Positions 42,419-50,883 of a DNA stretch of 64,000 bases are shown here, in pieces. Source of the DNA: Hyphomonadaceae bacterium (GTDB lineage Bacteria; Pseudomonadota; Alphaproteobacteria; Caulobacterales; Hyphomonadaceae); assembly GCA_022844475.1 (NCBI GenBank), contig JALHLR010000002.1, positions 1 through 64,000 on the forward strand. Reading direction: 5' to 3'. The position numbers and the translations under genes were made by a program. Each line of letters starts with the position of its first letter. The stretch's first letter is position 1. The notes below the pieces were generated by a model that worked only from the letters and a program-made list of their open reading frames with translations, had not been told where the DNA came from and did no database searches.

Positions 42419-43512
42419 GTCACGGTCTCAATCACGAAGTCGGAATAGAAGAACGCCTTGTCCAGCGGCTTCAGCTTCGCCTCCAGCGCAGTATCCGTCG
42501 TCACACGATCAGCCAGTGAAGCAGGCACGCGCCGCGGCGCCATCATGTTCCAGTAGGCGATACGCGCGCCTGGACGAGCCGCCGCGAGAATACTCGCATA
42601 GGCTTGTTCATGAGCCCGCGGCGACATGTACTCGAAGATATCGGAGAGGTTGAACGCATCCGCCTTCACGCCTTCCTCCGCCAGCGTCTCCACAGTGCAG
42701 AGCCGCACCTCGAGCCTGTCCAGCCGATCACGTATCGTCTCGAACCGCTCCAGTTCCAGCGCACGCGGCAACGCCTCGCCATGGCAGCCCTTCAGGATCC
42801 AGTGGAGGTAGGGATTCATCGACGGATCCTGTTCCACCAGCGCCTTGCGCGTCAGCCGCGCCACCTGCGCCGACGGCCCGCCCTCGACATGATCGAAAAA
42901 GGCAGGATCACGCCCCAATCGCCCCATGACGAAGCGCGAGAAGAAAACCTTCACCAGCGTCCGCCAGCCCCAGATGTTCCAGCTCCTGTCGTAGAACGCA
43001 CCGCGCGCATCGGCCTCGCGCGGACGCAGCAGCGCGTCGATCGTGTCCTTGTTGTGCACGAAGGGCAGAACCCATTCGCGGAAGGTACGGAAGTACCGCT
43101 CGAACTTGCCGACGCCACCGACGCCATATGTGGCCACATCCTCCTTGATCGCTGCCCAGAACGCCTGATCTTCATCCGAGAGCAGCGCTGCTGAATGCTC
43201 CAGCAGGTGCCGTCGCCGCCCGGAAGGCCGCGACCCCATCAGTTCGAGAAACTCCTCATGGCTGTGCGTCCGGTACATCGCCATGCGCATCCGGACGCAG
43301 GCCAGTTGCGTCGGGTTGAGGTCCACCGCGATGACGCGCTCCGCCCCTTCGGCCAGCAGCGCCAGCGCATTGTCGCCCGCTGAAGCGATCGACACGACTG
43401 TATCGTTCGGCCCGGGCCGCAATGCGGCGCACAGGATGTCGGCGTCTTCCCACGCCTGCGCGTAGCGGATGATGTCAAAGCTCGCGCGCTTTGCGATATC
43501 GGTCTCAGCCAT
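42415..43512 (-). CDS. DUF3419/BtaA-like SAM-dependent 3-amino-3-carboxypropyl transferase
   Basis: IRYAQAWEDADILCAALRPGPNDTVVSIASAGDNALALLAEGAERVIAVDLNPTQLACVRMRMA; FNLSDIFEYMSP. Confidence 0.85.
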   Translation of the reverse strand: MAETDIAKRASFDIIRYAQAWEDADILCAALRPGPNDTVVSIASAGDNALALLAEGAERVIAVDLNPTQLACVRMRMAMYRTHSHEEFLELMGSRPSGRRRHLLEHSAALLSDEDQAFWAAIKEDVATYGVGGVGKFERYFRTFREWVLPFVHNKDTIDALLRPREADARGAFYDRSWNIWGWRTLVKVFFSRFVMGRLGRDPAFFDHVEGGPSAQVARLTRKALVEQDPSMNPYLHWILKGCHGEALPRALELERFETIRDRLDRLEVRLCTVETLAEEGVKADAFNLSDIFEYMSPRAHEQAYASILAAARPGARIAYWNMMAPRRVPASLADRVTTDTALEAKLKPLDKAFFYSDFVIETVT

Positions 43513-43514
43513 CG

Positions 43515-46043
43515 CTAACTCCTGCTCACCCGCTCAACCGTACCCGACCCTCCGTCAAGCCGCACCGTATCGCCCGTCTTCAACCACTGCGTCACGCCCT
43601 TGAGCGACACCACGCACGGTACCCCCATCTCCCGAGCGACAATGGCCGAGTGCGAGAGCAGGGAGCCGCGCTCTGCGATCACGCCAGCCGCATTGGCAAA
43701 CACCGCGATCCAGCCCGGGTCGGTATGTCGCGCAACCAGGATCTCACCCGCACCCAACGCCTCGACGCGCGGGTCCTCGATCACGCGCACCTTCGCTGTA
43801 ACTACGCCGTTGCAGCATCCGAGCCCCTTGCGCATCTCACCGCCTTCGCCAGCTACAACGGCCTGCGCAGTCAGACCAGCCACGCCCGTCACATGCGCGC
43901 CCGATACGCTGAACCGCTCCGGCGGATCCGGCCGCGCAATCTGCCCCGCATGCTCCGCCGCCCTCAACCGCACCAGCGCCTTCAGGTCTTGCGTGATGCC
44001 GGCGCCCTCAACAGCTCCCAGCAGCTCCTCCACCGTCAGATTGAAGACATCGCGCGGCTGCTCCAGAACGCCAGCGGCCCGCAACCGCGCGCCAAGCGCC
44101 AGGAAAATGCGCCGCACGCGCCCGAACAGACGGGTTCGCTCGAACCGCAGATTTTCCCGATCCCGCACCCGCGCCTTCGCCCAGTCCACCAGCCACCGCG
44201 CCAGCACACGCTTGCCGAACTCGGGGATGAGCAAGTGCAGGTCCTGCTTCACACCCTGCGCTCTCGCCGCCTCACGCGAGGCGCCCGCTGCCGCTACAGC
44301 CATCAGCACCTGCGTTGGATCTTCATGCAGCGTCCGGCTCTCAAGCTTCAGTTCCTGCGTGCACCTGTCGCCGAACTTTCCGATATAGCGATCGAACGCG
44401 GCCCTCAGCTCCGGCGCCGCATCGACCGCTTTCCGGTCGCCCGCTGCAAAGCGCGCCACGACGTCCGGCCGATCGCGAACCATCGTTCCCATTGCACGGA
44501 TCATCTTCGCAGGCTCAGCCGAAACAATATCGCCTTGACCCATCAAGGTCGCAGACAGGTAAGCGACGCCTTCATCGCCCGCCCACCTGGTCATCGACTT
44601 CTGCGCCGCGCCGAACGCGATCATGCAGAGGAAATCGTTGACCAGCGGCGCATCCCACTTTGCCAGCAGACGCCTCTCCAGCAAGCGGTATTCCGCGGCC
44701 AGCTCCGTCGCCTGCATCGCATCGATCACGCCGTCGGGTTTCGCCAGCGCCGCATTCAGCCGCGCGTAGAATTCACGGATCGTCCCCTTTATCCGGACCT
44801 CATGCCAGGCCAGCCCCAGTCCCACGCGCGCAAGCTTGAGATTGTCGATGAACCGCTCCCATCCGCTCGTCGAGGGCGGGGCGATGCGACTTGCCATCTC
44901 CTCCGGCAGCGCCTCGGAGACGCCCATCATGCCTTCCATGAATTTCCGGTTCGCCTTGAACCCCGGAAACAGCGCCAGCGCACGATACCAGTTCAGCAGA
45001 TTGTAGTAGACCCGCCCATCCACACGCCCGAGCATGTTCTCGAACACCGCGCGATGTTCATCGACATCCGCCGCCGGCACACCCATCAGGCGCGAGAACG
45101 CTTGGTACACATGGCTGTAGACATACCGCGCAAACGAGAACGTCAGTGGCGATGTGACACCCGGATAGCTCTCGACGATGTTGGAGTTGTCCCAGATGGT
45201 CAGCTCTTCCGCGCTCTGCCCACGCGGTTCCTCCCCCTGCAGGGGGGAGGACAGAAGGGGATCTCTCTCAACGCCCCCCAGAGTCGTAATCGGCCGCGAC
45301 TGCAACATATGCAGCCCACGCGCATCGAACGCCCACTCGATATCCTGCGGCGACCCAAAATGCGTCGCTGCCCGCCGCGCCATCGCCGCGACTTCTACGC
45401 GCTCAGCCTGGCCCAGGACCGGCGCATCGCCCACCAGCTCCGCCTCAAGCGACGCCCCATCAGCGCCGATCCGGTAGTTGTCGCCGTCAGCCTCACCGCC
45501 CACAAGCTTGTCGGCCAGCCCCGCTATTGCACTGATCACCACCACGCTGAGATCGCCCGACACCGGATCCGCTGAAAACGCCACGCCCGCAGCGCGTGCT
45601 TCAACCATCACCTGAACCACGACAGCAGGCGGCTGCGGCGCGTCCGAAAGTCCATGCGCCCGGCGATACTGCGCCAGCGTGTCGCTGAAGCCCGACCGCC
45701 ACACCCTATGCGCCGCCGCCGCCACGTCGTCCGGCGCCACATTCAGCTCGGTCTCGAACTGACCCGCATGCGCCGAAGCCGCGCCATCTTCCTCACGCCC
45801 CGACGAGCGCACAGCCAGTCGCCCTGCCCCGCCTTGTACGGCGAGCGCCGCTAACCCCCGATTCACGTCTTCCCGCGCATCGGCCTTCAGACCATCCTGA
45901 TCGAAAGCCTCCGATGCGATCACGAAGAACGCAGGTACCGGAAAGGTCGCAGCCAGCTTCGCCAGTGCAGCGCCCTTGCCACCCGCCAGCACCGCGGACA
46001 TGGCGGCCTCACCCGTCAGGACATATCGGTGCGACTCGCTCAC
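43515..46043 (-). CDS. PEP-synthase/rifampin-phosphotransferase-like dikinase
   Basis: AGGKGAALAKLAATFPVPAFFVI N-terminal ATP-binding; mid-domain; C-terminal swivelling His domain AERGSLLSHSAIVAREMGVPCVV; no visible PEP-binding TIM barrel after it. Confidence 0.82.
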   Translation of the reverse strand: MSESHRYVLTGEAAMSAVLAGGKGAALAKLAATFPVPAFFVIASEAFDQDGLKADAREDVNRGLAALAVQGGAGRLAVRSSGREEDGAASAHAGQFETELNVAPDDVAAAAHRVWRSGFSDTLAQYRRAHGLSDAPQPPAVVVQVMVEARAAGVAFSADPVSGDLSVVVISAIAGLADKLVGGEADGDNYRIGADGASLEAELVGDAPVLGQAERVEVAAMARRAATHFGSPQDIEWAFDARGLHMLQSRPITTLGGVERDPLLSSPLQGEEPRGQSAEELTIWDNSNIVESYPGVTSPLTFSFARYVYSHVYQAFSRLMGVPAADVDEHRAVFENMLGRVDGRVYYNLLNWYRALALFPGFKANRKFMEGMMGVSEALPEEMASRIAPPSTSGWERFIDNLKLARVGLGLAWHEVRIKGTIREFYARLNAALAKPDGVIDAMQATELAAEYRLLERRLLAKWDAPLVNDFLCMIAFGAAQKSMTRWAGDEGVAYLSATLMGQGDIVSAEPAKMIRAMGTMVRDRPDVVARFAAGDRKAVDAAPELRAAFDRYIGKFGDRCTQELKLESRTLHEDPTQVLMAVAAAGASREAARAQGVKQDLHLLIPEFGKRVLARWLVDWAKARVRDRENLRFERTRLFGRVRRIFLALGARLRAAGVLEQPRDVFNLTVEELLGAVEGAGITQDLKALVRLRAAEHAGQIARPDPPERFSVSGAHVTGVAGLTAQAVVAGEGGEMRKGLGCCNGVVTAKVRVIEDPRVEALGAGEILVARHTDPGWIAVFANAAGVIAERGSLLSHSAIVAREMGVPCVVSLKGVTQWLKTGDTVRLDGGSGTVERVSRS
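45229..45251. repeat. Near-perfect palindrome TCCTCCCCCTGCAGGGGGGAGGA within CDS
   Basis: Read directly; arms complementary about a central CTGCAG. Confidence 0.7.
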
Positions 46044-47011
46044 GATGGCGGCAACGACATCAGCAGCGGTATCACGCCCAGCAGCAGGTAGTTTCCCAAC
46101 ACGAACACGGCCGTGCCGGTCTCCATCTGCTTGACCTGTCTCGCCGCCGGCGTCCCAGCATAGTCAATCGCAGTCCACGCCGCGAACATCGTCACGAGCA
46201 TCAGGCCGACGAGGACAACCACACCGGCATCCGACCGGACATTGATGAATGCCGACAACGCCAGCCCCGCCAGCACAAACGCCATCACCACAATGCCAGC
46301 TCGTTCCGCGCCCCACAGTCGCGAATACGTCTCGACGCCCTCGCGCTCCATCTCCGGCGCCCAGCTCTTGCGGGCAATCTCGATCACCGACCCGTTCACA
46401 AGCGACAGCAACAGAAACGCGCCCAGCGTCAGTCCGAAGCTTTCATGAAGCGCCGCGTCCGCCGGCAACCAGTCGCAAGCCGTCGCATAGAGATCGATCA
46501 ACGGCATGATCGCCATATGGCTCACCATGTAGATGATCGGCCGCTTCTTCAGCCAGGCGGGAACGAAGAACTCCTTCGTCATCACCGCCATCCAGGCCCA
46601 TACCAGCAGCAGAGGCCCAATCAGGCGCCAGTCCAGCGCAACCGTCAGCGCAATCTGCGCGACACCCACGCCGATCGCCACACCGCGCAACTCGGCCAGC
46701 TTCACCAGGCCACGCGGCACCGGCCGCTCCGGCCGGAACTTCGAATCGTCGGCATGGTCCTTGTGCTCGTCCGCCACGCGCAGCTGGAAGAAGAACCCGA
46801 ACAGCACCAGCACCGCGACGGCGAGCGCCATCAGGTTGGGCGCGTCGCCGCGCAGCAGGGCCGACAGGCAAACCGCCGAAGCGCCGAACGCCGCGATCAG
46901 CACGCCATGCTTCACGAGCGGAAAACGCTCCGCCTGATACGCCCAAAGCCGCGCGCCCAATCCCCTTGTGTCGGGCACGCGCGTGTCAGACCGTGCAACG
47001 GCCTCGCTCAC
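46040..47011 (-). CDS. UbiA-superfamily prenyltransferase
   Basis: FFFQLRVADEHKDHADDSKFRPERPVPRGLV Asp-rich motif; EIARKSWAPEMEREGVETYSRLWG second motif; polytopic. Confidence 0.82.
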   Translation of the reverse strand: MSEAVARSDTRVPDTRGLGARLWAYQAERFPLVKHGVLIAAFGASAVCLSALLRGDAPNLMALAVAVLVLFGFFFQLRVADEHKDHADDSKFRPERPVPRGLVKLAELRGVAIGVGVAQIALTVALDWRLIGPLLLVWAWMAVMTKEFFVPAWLKKRPIIYMVSHMAIMPLIDLYATACDWLPADAALHESFGLTLGAFLLLSLVNGSVIEIARKSWAPEMEREGVETYSRLWGAERAGIVVMAFVLAGLALSAFINVRSDAGVVVLVGLMLVTMFAAWTAIDYAGTPAARQVKQMETGTAVFVLGNYLLLGVIPLLMSLPPS

Positions 47012-48294
47012 GCCTTTCCTCGCGCCAGGTTCTTGTGTGCGCTCGCGAACTCATGCGCGCACAGCGCCCCGATGATCGACAGCTCGCCCGCAAGGCACAC
47101 CGCTGCGCACACCTCGCCGAATTGCCGCACATTCCCCGCGCCCTTGAGCCCCATGATATTCAACCCCGCGGACTGAGTTGGAAGCGCAGTGCCGCCGCCC
47201 ACCGTTCCGACGATGATGTTGGGCAGGGTCACGGATACGAACAGCCGGTCATCCTCGCGCAATTCGATGCGCGTCACACCGACCGCGCTCTCGGCGACGC
47301 AGGCCGCATCCTGTCCAGTCGCCAGATACAACGCGGCCAACCCGTTCGCATAATGACCCTGAACGCCGATAGACCCGGACATGACGCCCCCCAGCGCCGA
47401 CATCCGCCAGTACTGCTCCATCCGCTGCGGTGTGGTGTGCAGCTGTTTGCGAATCTGCTCGCCGGACAGCTCAACGGACGCCGTGACCTTGCGTCCACGT
47501 ACGCCCATGAACGACATCGCGGACGCCTTCTTGTCGCCTGACAGGTTCGCCTCGACGAACCAGTAGACTGGCTTGATGGGCGAGTGTTCCTCAATCGCCT
47601 TGCAGACCGCCTCGGTCGCGATGGTCACCATGTTCTGGCCGGCCGCATCCCCTGTGGTATAGCTGCAGACGAGATAGACATGATCGCCCTCGACGTGCGG
47701 GCTCAGCTCAACCAGCCTGCCGTGCCGCGTGGTGGTCTCCGCTGCCGCCTTCAACCTGTCGAAACTCCCGCACACCCAGGCAACGAACAGGCCAGCATCC
47801 GTGGTCGAAGCAAACGCAAAACCCGGCGAGCGATGGACACCCTCGGCCAGCGTGCCTGTCGTGCATCCGCCCACCGACGAGATCAGCCGCGCCCCGCGCC
47901 CATAGCTTGCCACCAGCGCCGCTTCACTGGTCGCGAGCGGCACATAGTAATCACCCTTTGCGAAAATGCCGTTCACCCGCAGCGGCCCGATGACGCCGAC
48001 CGGCAACCGCAACGTCCCGACATAATTCTCGATGTTGTGCTCGTACCGCTCAAGCTCTTCCTGGGCCCGCGCATCATAGAGCGCGGCCCTGTCAGCCTCG
48101 CTCGCACCAGAATGCCCGAGCAGGGTCTTCCAGTTCGCCGCGGTGAATGTCGCCTCGATATGCTTGGCAGGACGTATCCACGGCTTCAGAGGTGTCGACG
48201 TGTCGGGCCGCGTCCGCTCGGCAACCTCCGCCGACGTCCGTCCCGACAGCATCGCCGCGATCATTCGCCGGGCGGCATCAAAAGCGCTGGGCAT
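47008..48294 (-). CDS. Hydroxymethylglutaryl-CoA reductase, class I-like
   Basis: ENYVGTLRLPVGVIGPLRVNG, TSEAALVASYGRGARLI, TGDAAGQNMVTIATEAV, SGDKKASAMSFMGVRGRKVTA, YLATGQDAACVAES, VGTVGGGTALPTQS, HEFASAHKN. Confidence 0.93.
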   Translation of the reverse strand: MPSAFDAARRMIAAMLSGRTSAEVAERTRPDTSTPLKPWIRPAKHIEATFTAANWKTLLGHSGASEADRAALYDARAQEELERYEHNIENYVGTLRLPVGVIGPLRVNGIFAKGDYYVPLATSEAALVASYGRGARLISSVGGCTTGTLAEGVHRSPGFAFASTTDAGLFVAWVCGSFDRLKAAAETTTRHGRLVELSPHVEGDHVYLVCSYTTGDAAGQNMVTIATEAVCKAIEEHSPIKPVYWFVEANLSGDKKASAMSFMGVRGRKVTASVELSGEQIRKQLHTTPQRMEQYWRMSALGGVMSGSIGVQGHYANGLAALYLATGQDAACVAESAVGVTRIELREDDRLFVSVTLPNIIVGTVGGGTALPTQSAGLNIMGLKGAGNVRQFGEVCAAVCLAGELSIIGALCAHEFASAHKNLARGKA

Positions 48295-48330
48295 ACAGTC
48301 CCTTCAAATGCCGTCCCTGCGGCGTGACTG

Positions 48331-48360
48331 CATAGATCGCGGGATTTAGGGAAAACTCAA
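48331..48360 (-). promoter_or_regulatory. Possible sigma70-like promoter for the HMGR operon
   Basis: Minus strand TTGAGT-N18-TCTATG upstream of SD-like AAGGGA and ATG at 48294; weak consensus. Confidence 0.3.
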
Positions 48361-48445
48361 GGCAGAGGCAGGGTAGGTCTGCCGCAAAGCGGTAACCTTG
48401 CCTATGCGCATTCAAGGCGCTCGTGCGTCGCGCGCGCCAGCTTGC

Positions 48446-48991
48446 CTAGGCTGGCGGCTGGATCGGGAACACCAGCAGGGAGGTGTCATATCCCCAGCTC
48501 TTTATCTTGGCGACCAGCTCGTCGACCAGTTTCTGGCCAGGCTGCGGGTTGCGCGTGAAGATGTTCACCTCGCCAAAATCAGGCGTCACGGAGATGAACC
48601 AGCTATAGTCGTCGGCCAGCGCGGCGATCCAGGTTTCGCGGCTTACGAACAGGAAATAGTCGGCGCGAATCTTCGCGTTCGTCCCCGGGTCGAGGATGTG
48701 CCCCGTGCCTTCAACCACTTTCTCGGGACCGTCGAGCGTCTTGTCCCTGCACGAATCACGGACGTGTACCTGGTTGGGCTCGGTCTTGGGGGTGTAACGG
48801 GTGATGCCCGCCACGCATCCTTCAAGCAGCCAGTTCGGCCGGAACGCGATCTCATGCCATTGGCCCGTATAGAGCCGCGCGGCATCCACCCGTGTGACGG
48901 GCGGCGGTCCGCCTCCGGAACCAGGCGACGTGATGCAACCGCTCATCATGGCGGAGGCGGCGAGGCTGATGGCGAGGACAAACTGTTTCAT
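48446..48991 (-). CDS. Lipocalin-family lipoprotein (Blc-like)
   Basis: Lipobox AMMSGCIT; LYTGQWHEIAFRPNWLLEGCVAGITRYTP; YSWFISVTPDFGEVNIFTRNP. Confidence 0.78.
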   Translation of the reverse strand: MKQFVLAISLAASAMMSGCITSPGSGGGPPPVTRVDAARLYTGQWHEIAFRPNWLLEGCVAGITRYTPKTEPNQVHVRDSCRDKTLDGPEKVVEGTGHILDPGTNAKIRADYFLFVSRETWIAALADDYSWFISVTPDFGEVNIFTRNPQPGQKLVDELVAKIKSWGYDTSLLVFPIQPPA

Positions 48992-49076
48992 GCCGTACAT
49001 ACGCGCGAAGCCGTCAATTGGAGCACCTCGCTGCGAAAGAATTGGCTAACCGCCCGCCAGGGCACATATTTCCAGC

Positions 49077-50105
49077 ATGATCCGCCCCGAAGACCTGCTC
49101 TGCCCGACGCCAGGGGGCCTCTATTGCCCGCCCGGAGACTTCTTCATCGATCCGGTCCGCGGCGGTGTCGACCGCGCCGTCGTCACCCACGGCCACTCCG
49201 ACCACGCCCGCGCCGGCCACGGCGCCGTCCTCGCCACACCCGAGACCATCGAGGCGATGGCGACCCGTTATGGCGGGGAGTTCACGAAGTCACGCCAGTC
49301 TGCTCCCTATGGCGAGACCAACCGCATTGGTGATGTTGATGTGACGCTTCATCCCGCCGGCCACGTCATCGGCTCAGCCCAGGTCGAAGTTCGCTGGAAA
49401 GGCCTCACCATGGTCTGCACCGGCGACTACAAGCGCCGCGCCGACCCGACAGCCGCTCTCTTCGAAGTCGTCCCCTGCAATATCTTCATCTCCGAAGCGA
49501 CTTTCGCGTTGCCTGTATTTCGCCACCCGGACAGCAGGGGCGAGGTCGCAAAACTCCTCACCTCCATCCGCGCTTTCCCGGACCGCGCTCACATCGTCGG
49601 CGCCTACGCCTTCGGCAAGGCCCAGCGCGTCATCCGCGAACTCCGCGACGCCGGATACGGAGAGACGATCTATATCCACGGCGCCATGAAACAGCTTTGC
49701 GACATGTACGAGCGCCTCGGCGTCGATCTTGGCCCACTCGAATCCGCCACGCTGGAAAAGGGCCAGCGCAAGGACAACCAGAAGTTCGCCGGCAAGATCA
49801 TCGTCTGCCCGCCCTCCGCCACCGGCACGCCATGGGCCGAACGCTTCCCTGACCCCGTGATCGCCTTCGCCTCCGGCTGGATGAACATCCGCCAGCGCGC
49901 CAGGGCCGGGGGGATCGAACTCCCCCTGATCCTCTCCGACCACGCCGACTGGGACGAACTCACGCAAACTGTCACCGACGTGAACCCCGAAGAACTCTGG
50001 GTCACCCACGGCCGGGACGATGCGCTCGCCAGATGGGCCGAACTCAACGGCCGCAAGGCAAGGCCGTTGCACCTCGTCGGCTACGAAGACGAAGCGGGCG
50101 AATAG
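49077..50105 (+). CDS. Ligase-associated DNA damage response exonuclease (metallo-beta-lactamase fold)
   Basis: AVVTHGHSDHARAGHGAVLATPETIEAMATRYG, HPAGHVIGSAQVEVRWKGLTMVCTGDYKRR, LSDHADWDEL. Confidence 0.93.
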   Translation: MIRPEDLLCPTPGGLYCPPGDFFIDPVRGGVDRAVVTHGHSDHARAGHGAVLATPETIEAMATRYGGEFTKSRQSAPYGETNRIGDVDVTLHPAGHVIGSAQVEVRWKGLTMVCTGDYKRRADPTAALFEVVPCNIFISEATFALPVFRHPDSRGEVAKLLTSIRAFPDRAHIVGAYAFGKAQRVIRELRDAGYGETIYIHGAMKQLCDMYERLGVDLGPLESATLEKGQRKDNQKFAGKIIVCPPSATGTPWAERFPDPVIAFASGWMNIRQRARAGGIELPLILSDHADWDELTQTVTDVNPEELWVTHGRDDALARWAELNGRKARPLHLVGYEDEAGE

Positions 50106-50148
50106 CGCGCCTCTTTCCCGATCAGCCGGAGCACGGCATTACTGCCGC

Positions 50149-50883
50149 ATGCCCTACCGCACGCTGAACGCCGACAACATCGAAGCCACGATCGAGAAAC
50201 TGCACAAGCGGATCATGGAGCGCTTTCCGGATCGCGGCATCGGCAGGCTCTGCGCCGAACTGCTCACCGTCGCGCGCGAGGACAGGGAACGCCTGTCCTG
50301 GGTCTCGCGCCCCAACCTGCTGCTGCGCACCGGCGTCGGCGTCGCGATCCTGCTCGGCGCTGGCGGCGTGATCTGGACGCTCCTCAGTCTCGGCTCCCTG
50401 CGGGTCAGCAGCGACGCCGTCGACCTGATTCAGGGCGTCGAAGCCATCCTGAACATCGTGGCGCTGGCCGGGGCCTCGATCTGGTTCCTGCTCAATCTGG
50501 AATCGAACATGCGCCGCGACCGCGTGCTCGCCGACCTGCACGAGCTGCGCTCCATCGCCCACGTCGTCGACATGCACCAGCTGACCAAGGACCCGACCCA
50601 GCTCCTCAAGGAGTACACCTCGACTGCATCATCCGAAGTCCACCACATGTCCGAGCTGGAGCTGCTCCGCTATCTCGACTACTGCAGCGAAATGCTGTCG
50701 CTTACCGGCAAGCTCGCCGCCCTCTACATGCAGGACATGCGCGATCCCGTGATCATCGAGACGGTCACCGAGATCGAGGACCTCACCACCAGCCTCTCGC
50801 GCAAGATCTGGCAGAAGATCATGATTCTGCAGCAGTCCTCGCGAGACATGGGGCAGCACGCGGCGAGCGTGCATGGCGGATGA
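50149..50883 (+). CDS. Hypothetical membrane protein with coiled/helical C-terminus
   Basis: Two TM segments (VGVAILLGAGGVIWTLLSLG; ILNIVALAGASIWFLLNL); long helical tail. Confidence 0.7.
   Translation: MPYRTLNADNIEATIEKLHKRIMERFPDRGIGRLCAELLTVAREDRERLSWVSRPNLLLRTGVGVAILLGAGGVIWTLLSLGSLRVSSDAVDLIQGVEAILNIVALAGASIWFLLNLESNMRRDRVLADLHELRSIAHVVDMHQLTKDPTQLLKEYTSTASSEVHHMSELELLRYLDYCSEMLSLTGKLAALYMQDMRDPVIIETVTEIEDLTTSLSRKIWQKIMILQQSSRDMGQHAASVHGG

Noticed and set aside
43491-45575. 694-aa plus-strand ORF
   Set aside because: Antisense to the dikinase gene, biased composition, no recognisable motif.
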